A stretch of DNA of 64,000 nt. Origin: Thiobacillus sp. (GTDB lineage: Bacteria; Pseudomonadota; Gammaproteobacteria; Burkholderiales; Thiobacillaceae). The position numbers were made by a program, and so were the translations under genes. The notes below the pieces were generated by a model. That model saw only the letters and a list, made by a program, of their open reading frames with translations, did no database searches and was not told the DNA's origin. The DNA lies in contig NZ_JAUYRI010000012.1 in assembly GCF_030696885.1 (NCBI RefSeq), positions 1 to 64,000 on the forward strand. The letters run 5' to 3'. This document shows, piece after piece, positions 63,236 to 64,000 of the stretch; position 1 is the stretch's first letter, and each line of letters starts with the position of its first letter.

Positions 63236-64000
63236 TTATTGTGTGTCCGAGCCGGCAAGAACCAGCTCGCGCAAATCCAGACTAAAACCGGTGGCCGGGC
63301 GCGCCCGGCCGAATACCCGCCCCACTTCGTCGTAGCGCCCGCCCTGCGCGATCGCATGGCTGCGTCCGCCGGTATAAGCGGCGAACACGACCCCGCTGTG
63401 GTAGCCGTAGCCGCGCAGCTCGGCCAGATCGTAGGCGGCCTCGACGTGGGCCAGCCCCTGGTCGAGCGTCTCCAGCGTATCCAGCGCGGCGACCACCGCC
63501 GGCAATTGCGGCAGCCGTGCGCGCGCCTCGGCCAGCACGCTGCGGTCGCCGTACAGCTGCGGTAGCGCGGCGAAGGCCTCGCGCAGGCCGACAGACAGGC
63601 CTGCAGTCAGCACCGCCACGGCGCTGCTGTCCTTGGCCTGCAGCGCGCCGAACAGCTGGTGTTCGACCTCGCCCGACAGGCCTGCTTCCTGCGCCAGCGC
63701 GCGGTAGACGCCGACGTGGCCGATATCGAGCTGCAACGTTTTAACGCCGCACACGGCCAGGCCCTGCAGCATCAGGGTGAGGATTTCGAGGTCGGCATCG
63801 GCCCCGGCTTCGCCATACAGCTCGGCGCCGATCTGGATCGGCTCGCGCGAGCGGTGGAAGCCGTCGGACTGGGTGTGCAGCACACTGCCCGCGTAGCACA
63901 GGCGGTTGACCGGATTGGCGGCCAGCAGGTGGGCGTCGATGCGCGCCACCTGCGGCGTAATGTCGGCGCGCACGCCCATCAGCCGGCCGGTCAGCTGATC
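63236..64000 (-). CDS. hisZ: ATP phosphoribosyltransferase regulatory subunit, partial
   Basis: The last 254 residues of HisZ; the N-terminus lies beyond the window end. HisZ is a HisRS-like protein without tRNA ligase activity that pairs with the short HisG in the first step of histidine synthesis. Seen: GVRADITPQVARIDAH (motif-2-like), HTQSDGFHRSREPIQIGAEL, and late GYGYHSGVVFAAYTGG with AIAQGGRYDEVGRVFG. These replace the HisRS histidine motifs. Adjacent to purA as in other betaproteobacteria. Confidence 0.92.
   Translation of the reverse strand, partial: DQLTGRLMGVRADITPQVARIDAHLLAANPVNRLCYAGSVLHTQSDGFHRSREPIQIGAELYGEAGADADLEILTLMLQGLAVCGVKTLQLDIGHVGVYRALAQEAGLSGEVEHQLFGALQAKDSSAVAVLTAGLSVGLREAFAALPQLYGDRSVLAEARARLPQLPAVVAALDTLETLDQGLAHVEAAYDLAELRGYGYHSGVVFAAYTGGRSHAIAQGGRYDEVGRVFGRARPATGFSLDLRELVLAGSDTQ

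Overview
The window is high-GC, gene-dense chromosome, most likely from a betaproteobacterium of the Thiobacillus/Hydrogenophilales-Nitrosomonadales kind. This rests on gene content and local order: a ccoNOQP-ccoGH cluster next to hemN, ftsB-eno-kdsA-pyrG, ligA-zipA, hisZ-purA-tRNA-Leu-rnr-rlmB, and divergent ppsA/ppsR. It is inferred from gene-family knowledge, not from a database search. I see no rRNA, CRISPR array, integrase, transposase or prophage.

Region by region. 1-3.1 kb is accessory DNA: the 3' end of an outer-membrane barrel gene, two similar terminator hairpins, degenerate direct repeats around a small membrane-protein gene, a C-terminal oxidoreductase-like remnant, and an AT-richer KAP-family P-loop NTPase gene that looks transferred and may be a defence gene. 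3.1-7 kb is a MoxR ATPase-DUF58-transglutaminase operon. 7-14.4 kb holds a PBP5-type carboxypeptidase, a dicarboxylate/amino-acid symporter, pyrD, a TIGR03790 protein, ald, gpmA and a second histidine phosphatase. 14.5-21.8 kb is a microaerobic respiration block: cbb3 oxidase (ccoNOQP), its assembly genes ccoG and ccoH, two small membrane proteins, a diguanylate-cyclase remnant, and hemN for oxygen-independent haem synthesis.

22-26.5 kb is a three-gene envelope operon: a LolA-like periplasmic protein, an outer-membrane barrel and an MMPL/RND exporter. A perfect 20-bp inverted repeat sits across the stop codon of the last gene. 26.6-34.4 kb has a coiled-coil membrane protein, ppc, purL and a DUF3330 protein. 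34.4-43.1 kb has a PhnD-like binding protein, nnr, a GGDEF-EAL protein, galU, ligA and zipA. 43.1-49.7 kb is ftsB-eno-kdsA-pyrG and ppsA, with ppsR diverging. 50.6-57.6 kb has a second GGDEF-EAL protein sharing a sensor region with the first, a small conserved-looking protein, a TrmH methyltransferase, an orphan SenB-like selenosugar synthase, ycaO and a RIO kinase. 57.6-58.6 kb is a small accessory patch: lipoprotein, a repeated 16-mer, and a MazF/antitoxin pair. 58.7-64 kb is rlmB-rnr, tRNA-Leu(CAG) with a near-consensus promoter, purA and hisZ (cut by the window end).

Most genes are core metabolism, envelope and respiration. The best candidates for something new are the KAP NTPase island, the two uncharacterised membrane proteins at the end of the cbb3 cluster, the LolA-like/barrel/RND trio, and the orphan SenB-like gene beside ycaO.
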